DNA of 64,000 bases. It comes from Paenibacillus riograndensis SBR5 (GTDB lineage Bacteria; Bacillota; Bacilli; Paenibacillales; Paenibacillaceae). Position numbers and translations under genes: made by a program. The stretch lies in assembly GCF_000981585.1 (NCBI RefSeq), contig NZ_LN831776.1, positions 1,875,001 to 1,939,000 of the forward strand, in the 5' to 3' direction. How positions within the stretch are numbered: position 1 is the first letter of the stretch; each line of letters begins with the position of its first letter. Below are positions 36,041 through 44,108 of the stretch, in pieces. Below the pieces are notes generated by a model. That model had not been told where the DNA came from. It worked only from the letters and a program-made list of their open reading frames with translations, and made no database searches.

Positions 36041-37804
36041 ATGACACAAACCGCCCTGCGGACGGAGTATCCACGGCCTCAATTTGTAAGAGCAGAATGG
36101 CAGCATCTGAATGGAACCTGGGAGTTTGAATTTGACGATGAGCGGATCGGCGACACCGCGGAATGGAGCAGCGGGAATCACGCCTTTAGCCGCCAGATTC
36201 AGGTCCCCTTCACGTATCAGAGTAAATTGAGCGGTATCGAAGATACAGGCTTCCACGATCTGGTGTGGTACAAGCGCAGCTTTACGGTTCCGGAAGAATG
36301 GGCAGGCCAGCGGGTCATCCTGCACTTCGGCGCAGTAGATTACCAGGCTACGGTCTGGGTTAACAACAGGCAGGTGGCCTATCATGAAGGCGGCCATACG
36401 CCGTTTCAGACGGATATTACGCTGGCTCTGCAACCCGGAGAGAATTCTTTGGTAGTGCGGGCGGAAGACTTCAGCCGAGATGTAACCCTGCCACGGGGGA
36501 AGCAGTATTGGAAGGAGGACTCGGCTTCCATCTTCTACACCAGGACAACCGGAATCTGGCAGACAGTCTGGCTGGAGCCTGTGTCGGAGTACTATATCAG
36601 GAAGCTGAAATTCAAGCCGGATATTGACCGCAATGAAATCCAGATCCGCACGTTTTTGAATCAGGCCCCTGCAGGCTGCAAGGCGGAAGCCCGCATCGAA
36701 ATCCGCTTCAAGGATGAATACCGGGCGGTTACAACCTTGTCTATTGACCATGCGGAGGAAACCCGTACCATCGGTCTCCATGATTTTAATGATCATAGCC
36801 TGGGCCGCTGGTGGTCTCCGGAGCATCCCAATCTGTATGAAGTCGCCGTTACACTCTTCGTGGACGGTACCCAAGCGGATCAGGCAGAAAGCTACTTCGG
36901 CATGCGCAAAATCGCGGTGGAAGCCGGCAAGCTGATGCTGAACAACCGGATTTATTTTATGCGGCTGGTGCTGGATCAGGGGTATTTTCCGGAGGGGATT
37001 CTGACGGCGCCCAGCGACGGGGATTTGAAACGGGACATTGAGCTGGCCAAACAAATGGGCTTCAACGGCGCGCGCAAGCACCAGAAGATAGAGGATCCGC
37101 GTTACCTCTACTGGGCGGACCGGCTCGGTTATCTGGTATGGGGCGAGATGGCTAATGCTTATGCGTATTCGGAGGAATATGTGCGCAAGGTAACGGCGGA
37201 ATGGCAGGAGGCGGTAGAGCGGGATTACAATCATCCGTCTCTGGTGGTGTGGGTTCCCCTTAACGAAAGCTGGGGGGTGCCGAACATCTTGATCGATAAG
37301 CGGCAGCAGCGGCACGCCATGGCGATGTATTTTCTGACCAAATCTCTGGATGACAGCAGGCTGGTGATCTCCAATGACGGTTGGGAGCAGATGACCACGG
37401 ATCTGGTTACCATCCATGACTATGAGTGGAGGCGGGAGGACTTAACGGAGCGTTACAGCACCTTGGAGGGGACGCTAATTGGAAAGCCGCACCGCAGGGA
37501 GCTGTTTGTTGGGGGAACCGCATATGCGGGCCAGCCGGTTCTGGTGACGGAGTTCGGGGGTATAGCCTATAAAAAAAGCGATTGGGAGGGCTGGGGCTAT
37601 TCCGGCGCAGACAACGATGAGGATTTCCTGGCTAAGCTGGCCGGCGTGATCGAACCGCTGCTGCAATCGCCTCATGTCCAAGGCATCTGTTACACTCAGC
37701 TGACCGATGTGGAACAGGAGATCAACGGCCTGCTGACCTATGACCGGGCCCCCAAGGTTCCGTTAGAACAGATTAAACAAATTGTTGCCGGCCAGTCGAG
37801 ATAG
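36041..37804 (+). CDS. GH2 family glycoside hydrolase, cytoplasmic
   Basis: 587-aa retaining glycosidase of family GH2 (beta-galactosidase/beta-glucuronidase/mannosidase group). Sugar-binding jelly-roll (about 15-185, GTWEFEFDD), Ig-like domain (about 190-290) and TIM barrel follow. The acid/base is E409 in VPLNESWG and the nucleophile E504 in VTEFGG. No signal peptide. It is shorter than LacZ (about 1000 aa) and resembles the short GH2 group of Bacillales whose substrates are poorly known. In the barrel, the usual motif before the catalytic domain reads FMRLVLDQGYFPEG. Regulated by the divergent ArsR-like gene. Confidence 0.93.
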   Translation: MTQTALRTEYPRPQFVRAEWQHLNGTWEFEFDDERIGDTAEWSSGNHAFSRQIQVPFTYQSKLSGIEDTGFHDLVWYKRSFTVPEEWAGQRVILHFGAVDYQATVWVNNRQVAYHEGGHTPFQTDITLALQPGENSLVVRAEDFSRDVTLPRGKQYWKEDSASIFYTRTTGIWQTVWLEPVSEYYIRKLKFKPDIDRNEIQIRTFLNQAPAGCKAEARIEIRFKDEYRAVTTLSIDHAEETRTIGLHDFNDHSLGRWWSPEHPNLYEVAVTLFVDGTQADQAESYFGMRKIAVEAGKLMLNNRIYFMRLVLDQGYFPEGILTAPSDGDLKRDIELAKQMGFNGARKHQKIEDPRYLYWADRLGYLVWGEMANAYAYSEEYVRKVTAEWQEAVERDYNHPSLVVWVPLNESWGVPNILIDKRQQRHAMAMYFLTKSLDDSRLVISNDGWEQMTTDLVTIHDYEWRREDLTERYSTLEGTLIGKPHRRELFVGGTAYAGQPVLVTEFGGIAYKKSDWEGWGYSGADNDEDFLAKLAGVIEPLLQSPHVQGICYTQLTDVEQEINGLLTYDRAPKVPLEQIKQIVAGQSR

Positions 37805-37832
37805 GGGAATAGATTGCACTACCGGAAAGTTC

Positions 37833-37870
37833 AGGACACATCCTTTAATGGGGGCTTGTGTCCTTTTTTA
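37833..37870 (+). terminator. Rho-independent terminator of the GH2 gene
   Basis: AGGACACA (37833-37840) pairs with TGTGTCCT (37857-37864), followed by TTTTTTAA. Confidence 0.7.
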
Positions 37871-37883
37871 ATTTCTAAAACGG

Positions 37884-38010
37884 TTACAAAAACAATTTAA
37901 GATAGTACATTTTTTGAATTTTCTTCCGGAGGTAGAATGAGGATAATGGCTGGAAAAATCAATACAACAGGGAGATGAAAAAAATGAAAGCGGTTTTATG
38001 CGACCCGTAG
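37884..38010 (+). promoter_or_regulatory. Duplicated importer leader with a 9-codon remnant, before the GH43 gene
   Basis: This stretch aligns with 27871-27982. The GTACATTTTTT box, TTTTCTTCCGGAGG, the -10-like TAGAAT (37933-37938), the ribosome binding site and the first 15 coding bases ATGAAAGCGGTTTTA are all conserved. The copied start at 37984 gives a mini-frame MKAVLCDP ending in TAG at 38010, 68 bases before the GH43 start. It looks like a copied promoter/start segment still used as a regulated leader. Confidence 0.7.
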
Positions 38011-38078
38011 ACAGCATCTAAGAGAGGCCATAGGCGTCGCCGGAAAACATAATGACTTGATTCCAGGGAGGACTGAAA

Positions 38079-41000
38079 ATGGTCAAGAAAAGATTCAGGT
38101 ATCTGCTGGTTTGTCTCGCGGTGCTGCTGATGCTGCCGCAATGGAGCGGACCGGCTGTAGCGGCAGAGCCGATGCCGGATACGCCCGGTTCGGCACCACT
38201 ATGGGAGGGAAAGAATGTGGCGGATTTCTACAATGTGATCATGCAGGTAGGAGCCGATCCTTGGGTTTACAAGCACACGGACGGCTTTTATTACAACGTA
38301 TTTGTCAACGCCAGCGGCATCATGGTCCGCAGAGCGAAGACCATCACCGGCATTGAAGCGGGCGAGAGAAGCCTAGCATGGACACCGGTTAACGGTACGA
38401 TGTACAGCTCCAATGTCTGGGCGCCTGAAATGCACTATGTCCAAGATACCGATGGCAAATTCAAATGGTATATTTACTTCGCGGCTGATAACGGAGCCAA
38501 CGCCAACCACCGCATGTACGTGCTGGAGAACGCCAATGAAAATCCGATGACAGGAACCTGGGCGTTCAAAGGAAAGATTACCGATTCCACCGACCGTTGG
38601 GCGATCGACGGTACTGTGCTGACTGTAAACGGGCAGCATTATTTCATATGGTCCGGCTGGGAAGAAACGGACGGAAGCTTCCAGAATCTATATATTGCAA
38701 AGATGAGCGATCCGCGGACCATCAGCTCGGAACGGGTATTGATCTCGACGCCTGACCATGATTGGGAAACATCTCCGGGCAAGATCAATGAAGGCCCCCA
38801 AGTCACTATAAAGGGAGATACCATCAATCTGGTCTATTCCGCTAACGGAAGCTGGACAGACAGTTACTGCCTCGGGCTGATTACAGCCAAGATTGGCGAT
38901 GATTTGATGAATCCCGGCTCCTGGGTAAAACAGGACCAGCCGATTTTTTCCAGCGCTAATGGCGTTTACGGCCCGGGTCACCACAGCATCGTTGCGTCTC
39001 CTGACGGCGCGGAGGACTGGATCATCTACCACGCTGCCCGCTGGCCGGGATCAGGCTGGACCCGCAAAGTCCACGCGCAGAAATTCACCTGGAACGAAGA
39101 CAATACGCCGAACCTGGGAGAGCCCGCCGATCCGAACAAACCGGTTGCCAAGCCATCCGGCGAGCCGGTGCGGCAGCGTTATGAAGCGGAAGAAGCGCTG
39201 CTGGTGAAAGATCCGAACGGTGAAACTTTTCCGGCTGTCCGGCGGGAAAGCAGCGCTTCAGGCGGGATGAAGATCGCCAACATCAATAATGCCAATGATT
39301 ATGCCCAGTTTACAGTAAATGTGCCGGAGGCGGGATTCTATATGATGTCCGTGCGCAATGCCAACGGCTCACCCAATGCGGCGGAAGCCTCACATATCCT
39401 GTCGGTCAACGGAAGCTCCGGCGCCAATTTGAACATCGTCTATTCCGGTCCGAATCGTTGGGGGGCCTCCACGGCGAAAGTCTATCTGAAGGAAGGCGAC
39501 AATATCCTCCGCTTCTGGAAGGGGAACAACCTTGCCGAGATCGACAGCATGGATATATTCAAGCTGGATGCATCGGAAATTTTATTCGAATCACCGGGAT
39601 ACACGCTGGGGTTGGGTGAAACCCGCAATTTGCCCCTGTATACGGTAACAGGCACTACTTATACCGCTGTTGGCACAGGAGCATTCTTCAGTTCTTCCAA
39701 CCCGAAGGTTGCCGTTATTGACGGAGGGACTCAGGTTAAGGCTGTCGGAGCGGGCAGTACCACAATCACCGCAACCTATAACGGTAAAATGACCACGGCC
39801 AACGTTACCGTTATTGCTGAGCCTGAATCTGTACAGTCTGTTGTCATGAGCGGATTGGCCGGCATCCTGACCAGCGGGCAGACTAGCCAGCCCCTGCAGG
39901 TGACAGCACGCTATAACAACTATGAAGTGCAGAATGTGACAGCTGATGCTCAGTATACCAGCAGCAATCCCGGGGTCGCCCGGATTGATTCTAATTCGGC
40001 CACCCGATCGGTATATGCGGTCAAACCGGGCACAACGCTGATTACAGGCGAATACAACGGCAAGAAAGCGGCATTCCACTTGACGGTCATTGCTGCTTCG
40101 GATGCGGTTCAGGTTGTTTCAAGGGTGAAGACTCCTTCCGGAGTAGCCCCTAAGCCCCCCGGCGTTGTGGATGTTGTCTACAATAGTAAGTCGAAGAAGG
40201 CAAAAATCGTCAGCTGGGAGCTGGCGGGACTTGACTTCAGCTCTCTTGGCACGGTTCAGGTACCTGTCACCCTGAAACTGGGTGGCCGTAATATTTCTTC
40301 CGCTATTACCGTAGAAGTGATTCCGGGCTGGGGTCTTGACGACATTGTGAATCAGCTCCGCAACCAGCTGGCCAATTTCTCATATCCTTTGGGCGATGGA
40401 CTAGGCAATTATAATCAATCCAAGTATGATGCCTTCGTAGCCGAGGTGGATAAAGCGGAGAAAATGGCCGGAAATGCAGAACTGAGTAAAGAACAGTTTG
40501 AAAGGGAGCTGGATAAACTTGCCGGGGCGGAAGCAGCCCTGTTAGGTTCGCTTAACAACATACAGGATGGCGTGCTCTATAACGCTTACCGGGATTTCTC
40601 CGGCGATACGGCGGGCAAATATCCTTACGGCATTATCACCGAAGGTCTGACCAATGGCGCTTCCGCTACCGTACAAGAAGAGAACGGGAATAAATTCCTG
40701 CGGCTGACCACAACTGCTGCTTCGGGCAAAGCAAACCTGTTCTTACCCTATACGGGCGAGGTAAAGGCTGAGGCGGATCAGCGTATCGTCATCGAATATC
40801 GCGCCAGATTAAACAGCAGCTTCCAGTACGCCAATGGTGCCATGATTCGAAATGACAGCGGTACGGGCAATTATTCGATGGTGACGGCTTTTGATACGGG
40901 AAAAATAATCGTGCAGGATGGCGGTACCAAGAAGGCAGTTCTAAACGTCGCAAACAATATATGGTACAAAGTTAAAATCGTGGCCAACTGGGATGCCAAG

Positions 41001-41159
41001 ACGTACACCGTCTACATAGACGATGTTCCAGTGGCTATTGATTACAAATTCCGGCACACAGGCGGCGATAAGCTCACCGGACAGCTGTTTGGCGTCGACG
41101 GCTACGCCAATGCTTCCATCGACTTTGATGATTTCAAAGCTATGGTTATCTTGAAATGA
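38079..41159 (+). CDS. Secreted GH43 glycosidase with CBM6-like and Ig-like domains (1026 aa)
   Basis: Exported arabinan- or xylan-active enzyme. Signal peptide to about residue 29 (AVAAEP). The five-bladed GH43 propeller (about 50-345) has the expected triad: base D60 in VGADPWVY, pKa-modulator D177 in WAIDGTV and acid E238 in KINEGPQV. A CBM6/35-like module follows (about 365-500, RYEAEEALL), then two BIG2-like Ig domains (about 510-680), a BIG4-like segment and a C-terminal LamG-like sandwich (about 830-1026). There is no SLH or sortase signal, so it is released. The start has GGGAGG. It shares its promoter with the importer at 27.9 kb, so uptake and digestion are co-induced. The exact linkage cut is not certain. 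Confidence 0.92.
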   Translation: MVKKRFRYLLVCLAVLLMLPQWSGPAVAAEPMPDTPGSAPLWEGKNVADFYNVIMQVGADPWVYKHTDGFYYNVFVNASGIMVRRAKTITGIEAGERSLAWTPVNGTMYSSNVWAPEMHYVQDTDGKFKWYIYFAADNGANANHRMYVLENANENPMTGTWAFKGKITDSTDRWAIDGTVLTVNGQHYFIWSGWEETDGSFQNLYIAKMSDPRTISSERVLISTPDHDWETSPGKINEGPQVTIKGDTINLVYSANGSWTDSYCLGLITAKIGDDLMNPGSWVKQDQPIFSSANGVYGPGHHSIVASPDGAEDWIIYHAARWPGSGWTRKVHAQKFTWNEDNTPNLGEPADPNKPVAKPSGEPVRQRYEAEEALLVKDPNGETFPAVRRESSASGGMKIANINNANDYAQFTVNVPEAGFYMMSVRNANGSPNAAEASHILSVNGSSGANLNIVYSGPNRWGASTAKVYLKEGDNILRFWKGNNLAEIDSMDIFKLDASEILFESPGYTLGLGETRNLPLYTVTGTTYTAVGTGAFFSSSNPKVAVIDGGTQVKAVGAGSTTITATYNGKMTTANVTVIAEPESVQSVVMSGLAGILTSGQTSQPLQVTARYNNYEVQNVTADAQYTSSNPGVARIDSNSATRSVYAVKPGTTLITGEYNGKKAAFHLTVIAASDAVQVVSRVKTPSGVAPKPPGVVDVVYNSKSKKAKIVSWELAGLDFSSLGTVQVPVTLKLGGRNISSAITVEVIPGWGLDDIVNQLRNQLANFSYPLGDGLGNYNQSKYDAFVAEVDKAEKMAGNAELSKEQFERELDKLAGAEAALLGSLNNIQDGVLYNAYRDFSGDTAGKYPYGIITEGLTNGASATVQEENGNKFLRLTTTAASGKANLFLPYTGEVKAEADQRIVIEYRARLNSSFQYANGAMIRNDSGTGNYSMVTAFDTGKIIVQDGGTKKAVLNVANNIWYKVKIVANWDAKTYTVYIDDVPVAIDYKFRHTGGDKLTGQLFGVDGYANASIDFDDFKAMVILK

Positions 41160-41178
41160 GGTGAGCTAAGGTGATCAG

Positions 41179-41215
41179 AAGGCGACTTGTCTGCGGATAA
41201 GTTGCCTTTTTTCTC
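41179..41215 (+). terminator. Rho-independent terminator of the GH43 gene
   Basis: AAGGCGACTT and AAGTTGCCTT pair (one G-U) around GTCTGCGGAT, followed by a T run. The sequence is nearly the same as the sigK terminator. Confidence 0.8.
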
Positions 41216-41221
41216 TTTTAT

Positions 41222-41404
41222 TAGGTGAAATCATTGATAATTCAAAATGGGCTGAGCTTCAATCAGGGATTAGTGACCTTATTTCCGGGAGATTCGCTTT
41301 TTATTTTGAAGAAAATATGTGATTACTGTAAGGGAGAGGCAAATTTAACTGAAGAATGAAGTCCATGAGCAGCTACAAAAATTACCGTTTGAATTGCATC
41401 CATG
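41222..41404 (+). pseudogene. Decayed gene fragment with two apparent frameshifts
   Basis: Three consecutive frames give protein-like sequence: one ending SGISDLISGRFAFYFEEN, one with CDYCKGEANLTEE, and one ending LQKLPFELHP before TGA. Joined, they would give about 60 residues of one protein, C-terminal part only. No start is visible. The family is not recognised. The region is AT-rich like the next gene. Confidence 0.35.
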
Positions 41405-41481
41405 ACGCCTCTGATGTTTACTCTTTTTGGAATAATAAAACTTCAAATGACAATGATACGAGGAGCATCCGTTATGAATAA
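41356..41481 (+). CDS. Possible 41-aa peptide overlapping the BtrH/C39-like gene
   Basis: A short frame beginning MKSMSSYKNYRLNC and ending RSIRYE. Its stop lies 8 bases inside the start of the next gene, so the two would be translationally coupled. It contains one Cys and many Ser/Asn/Asp. No good ribosome binding site precedes ATG 41356 or 41365. Its first third overlaps the decayed fragment in another frame. It may be chance, a leader peptide, or an N-terminal piece lost from the following gene by a frameshift. Confidence 0.3.
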   Translation: MKSMSSYKNYRLNCIHDASDVYSFWNNKTSNDNDTRSIRYE

Positions 41482-42487
41482 AAAGATATTAAATTTAAAT
41501 AAGCCTTTAATTACGACCTACCCACATCATGCAAATTTGTTTTCAATACTTGATTTGGATCAGCGGTCGCTTAGCTGGATTTTTCATAACTATTTATTGG
41601 TAATTCTTCATCATGATGAAAAAGGAGGGTATGGATTAGACCTTTGTTCCCAATATTATCCTTGGCATAAATTCAAATTAGCAACGTGTCCAATGTTAAT
41701 TACCAGAGTCTATCAAAAAGAAATGATTCTTAGCAAATGGGATTTTCACGATTTTTTAGTGGAATTAATTAATAACGAAAACTATATATATTTTATTAGA
41801 GAGTTTGCTGATGGAAGATCACATGAGGTGTTTATCTCGGGTTTTGACTTGTCCAGGAAAGAATTCCTATGTCATGATTTTTGGAATGGGGTATATGGCG
41901 AAAAATGGATTCCCTTTAGTGAAATAACACTCAAAAGAGATTCAGCTTTTCAAAATGAGTGGTCCACAGATTATTTAAATGGCGTATGGGCAATTGAAAA
42001 AACAAACCAATATAAAGAACCAAATGAATTTTACTATGAAACAGTACTAAACTTTTCCCAAGAAGATTTATTGGATATTCTAAAAGAATATATTGGGATG
42101 AGTAACAACGTTCGGACGATCCTAAGAAAAGATAATAGATATCTTGGCTTAGAAATATATGACATGATGACAGAAATGCTGGAGAAACAGAAAAATAATA
42201 TGGTTGGGCAACCATTTGCCATTCATCCGTTCCATTTGCTGTATGAACATAAAAAGCTGTTATCATTAGCTGCTGCCTGTACAAACAGTCCCACCGTAAA
42301 AAAGGAATCCGACCTGTTAATCAATGAAGCCTTTAAGCTTAGAAACTTGGTTCTTTACTGTAACCATTGTATCGCTGAGAAAGGAATTTATAAAAAATAC
42401 GAAGCTATAATTGAAAATATAATGAAATTAAAAAACATCGAATTAGCGATGATTCACGCTTTAATCCAACATATAACAATAGAGTGA
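41474..42487 (+). CDS. BtrH/C39-like papain-fold protein, AT-rich (337 aa)
   Basis: The protein resembles the BtrH-N/C39-like group seen as scattered paralogues in Paenibacillus genomes. The segment YIYFIREFADGRSHEVFISGFD is the most telling part (Tyr-rich strand, then a conserved His and a Gly-Phe-Asp), and FLCHDFW supplies the Asp-Phe. The catalytic Cys expected near the N-terminus of active papain-like enzymes is not obvious. No signal peptide or membrane segment. The start is ATG 41474 with GAGGAG 9 bases upstream. The low GC suggests recent acquisition. Function unknown; BtrH itself is an acyltransferase in butirosin biosynthesis, and no biosynthetic genes are adjacent here. Confidence 0.6.
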   Translation: MNKKILNLNKPLITTYPHHANLFSILDLDQRSLSWIFHNYLLVILHHDEKGGYGLDLCSQYYPWHKFKLATCPMLITRVYQKEMILSKWDFHDFLVELINNENYIYFIREFADGRSHEVFISGFDLSRKEFLCHDFWNGVYGEKWIPFSEITLKRDSAFQNEWSTDYLNGVWAIEKTNQYKEPNEFYYETVLNFSQEDLLDILKEYIGMSNNVRTILRKDNRYLGLEIYDMMTEMLEKQKNNMVGQPFAIHPFHLLYEHKKLLSLAAACTNSPTVKKESDLLINEAFKLRNLVLYCNHCIAEKGIYKKYEAIIENIMKLKNIELAMIHALIQHITIE

Positions 42488-42514
42488 TCAGAAGGCGGGA
42501 TATCCCAATAATAT

Positions 42515-42564
42515 TTGACAAAAGCTTCTAGTGAAAATATATTATATAGTAAGTAATCGTTTAC
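42515..42564 (+). promoter_or_regulatory. Promoter and operator of the LacI-type regulator gene
   Basis: TTGACA (42515-42520), 17 bases, TATATT (42538-42543). The operator GTAATCGTTTAC (42553-42564) begins 10 bases after the -10 box. The same geometry is found at 48078-48139, suggesting autorepression. Confidence 0.75.
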
Positions 42565-42637
42565 TTCAATGAATACGGGGAAACATCAGTTGGGGTATCA
42601 GAGATGCTTAATGCGAAACGAGACAGGTGTAATTAAG

Positions 42638-43642
42638 ATGACAGAAAAAAAGAATGTCAGTATTAAAGATGTCGCTCTGAGGGCTAATGTTTCTACGGCT
42701 ACGGTTTCACACGTCATTAACGGGACACGGTTTGTGTCCAATGAGACGAAACAGAAGGTGCACTTTGCAATGAATGAGTTGAACTTCCGAATCAATTCGG
42801 TAGCCCGCTCACTACGCAGCCGCAGGTCATATATTATTGCGTTTCTTGCACCGATCCTTGCTTCTGAGACGTCCAACTTTTATTTTATGTCGGTAGCAGC
42901 CGGAGTTCAAAGCGTATTGAAACAAAGGGGCTATCATCTTATTTTGAGTGATTCCAGTGATAATGTTGAAGCGGAAAACAAAGAAATCAGTATGTTTGAT
43001 TCACAAATGATTGACGGACTGATTGTGGCTCCGGCCAGCCGGGATTCTGATTACGAACAGCTATTTGGAGATTATCCTGTGGTTTATATTGATAGGGTGC
43101 CTAATCATTGTGAGCGGGATTCCGTTCTCATTGACAACAAAACTGTGACTAAGGAAGCAACACAAAGGATTCTAGACAAAGGCCACCGAAAAATTGCCTT
43201 TTTATCCGGTCCCCTTTCGGTAACAACAACGATTGAACGGTATGAGGGTTATTCTGAAACATTGAAGAACGCAGGCCTTGAACTGGATGATTCGTTGATT
43301 TGTTTTGAAGAGGTGAGCTTTGAGAACGGATACAATAAGATGGGGGATTTGCTGGAGAAGAAGCCGACAGCTATTTTTGTGACGGATAATGTAATGGCAA
43401 TGGGAGCCATGACGTATTTGCAGGACCATTCGATTCGTATACCGGACCAGTTGGCCGTTGTTGGATTCGATGATGTTCAGTGGACACGGGTCACTCATCC
43501 GCCGTTAACCGTTATTCAACAGCCGTCATTTCAGCTTGGTGTAAAAACTGCGGAAGTGATATTGCAGAGAATTGAGGACGGTACTTCTGGAAAAGAGGAA
43601 CATCGCTTAAAAGCTAATTTTCTAGTCAGACAATCGCTCTGA
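42638..43642 (+). CDS. LacI family transcriptional repressor of the fructan locus
   Basis: 334-aa repressor. The N-terminal helix-turn-helix and hinge helix (VSIKDVALRANVSTATVSHV, NSVARSLRS) are followed by a periplasmic-binding-protein-like effector domain (YIIAFLAP to FLVRQSL). ATG 42638 lies 8 bases after AGGTG; a longer frame from 42569 lacks a site. Palindromic operators of the GTAATCGTTTAC type, usual for this family (central CG), occur in front of this gene, the secreted GH32 gene and the importer operon, so it probably represses the whole locus until a fructan-derived sugar binds. Its terminator overlaps its stop codon. Confidence 0.92.
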   Translation: MTEKKNVSIKDVALRANVSTATVSHVINGTRFVSNETKQKVHFAMNELNFRINSVARSLRSRRSYIIAFLAPILASETSNFYFMSVAAGVQSVLKQRGYHLILSDSSDNVEAENKEISMFDSQMIDGLIVAPASRDSDYEQLFGDYPVVYIDRVPNHCERDSVLIDNKTVTKEATQRILDKGHRKIAFLSGPLSVTTTIERYEGYSETLKNAGLELDDSLICFEEVSFENGYNKMGDLLEKKPTAIFVTDNVMAMGAMTYLQDHSIRIPDQLAVVGFDDVQWTRVTHPPLTVIQQPSFQLGVKTAEVILQRIEDGTSGKEEHRLKANFLVRQSL

Positions 43643-43651
43643 CTTTTTTTT
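43625..43651 (+). terminator. Rho-independent terminator overlapping the lacI-type stop codon
   Basis: GTCAGA (43625-43630) and TCTGAC (43638-43643) pair around a 7-base loop, followed by eight T. The stem includes the last codons and the stop. Confidence 0.7.
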
Positions 43652-43660
43652 GAAGCCGAA

Positions 43661-43684
43661 GTAATCGATTACGTAAACGATTAC
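43661..43684 (+). promoter_or_regulatory. Tandem operator upstream of the secreted GH32 gene
   Basis: GTAATCGATTAC is directly followed by GTAAACGATTAC. Both match the operator before the regulator gene, and the first is a perfect palindrome. The pair sits about 425 bases before the GH32 start, with a MITE-like element in between. Confidence 0.75.
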
Positions 43685-43720
43685 TTCATTTCGCTATCAG
43701 GATATTTTTTTATAAAGTAT

Positions 43721-43736
43721 TTGTAAGCGTTAACAT
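43721..43736 (+). promoter_or_regulatory. CcpA cre site upstream of the secreted GH32 gene
   Basis: TTGTAAGCGTTAACAT agrees with the consensus WTGNNARCGNWWWCAW at every position. This predicts glucose repression through CcpA-HPr(Ser-P). Confidence 0.75.
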
Positions 43737-43789
43737 TACGTTGTTTTCTTTGCTGCAATTTAATCTGAGGGGGGGTGATAGATACCGCA

Positions 43790-44005
43790 TATATAGAGTG
43801 AACTCGAAAAACGAACAAAAGGGAAAAGGGATGGAGGGGAAGTTTGGAACTGGAGGAGCGAATGCGTCCGCCTTTGTCTGCGGATTTCCACCGCGAACAG
43901 CGGTACAAATCAAGAAATCTGCAGACAACAGCGGCCGGAAGTCCAAACATTCCCCGTAGTCCCGACGAAGTCCCTAATGTAAATATCTTAAGTTCACTCT
44001 ATATA
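43790..44005. mobile_element. MITE-like 216-bp element, copy 2
   Basis: Same length as copy 1 (15767-15982) and 5 differences from it. Terminal repeats TATATAGAGTGAACTC and AAGTTCACTCTATATA match at 15 of 16 positions. It lies between the operator/cre sites and the ribosome binding site of the secreted GH32 gene, so any transcript starting upstream would carry its long hairpin. Confidence 0.85.
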
Positions 44006-44108
44006 GTCATTTATTACGGTGAATTCAATTACTGGAAGGGAGACGATTTAAAGATCATTGCCAAGTATGAAGGAGAACATTTTGTGAAAAGTGGGAGGGT
44101 GTTTTGTG

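Larger units (their letters stand above)
43643..44108. other. 466-bp leader region of the secreted GH32 gene
   Basis: It holds the regulator's terminator, the tandem operator, the cre site and MITE copy 2. No convincing -35/-10 pair was found in it, so the promoter position is open; it could lie upstream or downstream of the inserted element. Confidence 0.5.

Noticed and set aside
36017..37417. 466-codon antisense frame opposite the GH2 gene
   Set aside because: It lies fully inside the GH2 gene on the other strand, has no ribosome binding site and no recognisable domain, while GH2 has intact catalytic motifs.
38079..41159. LamG-like C-terminus taken as a further fructan enzyme
   Set aside because: The catalytic domain has the GH43 triad D60/D177/E238 and lacks GH32 signatures.
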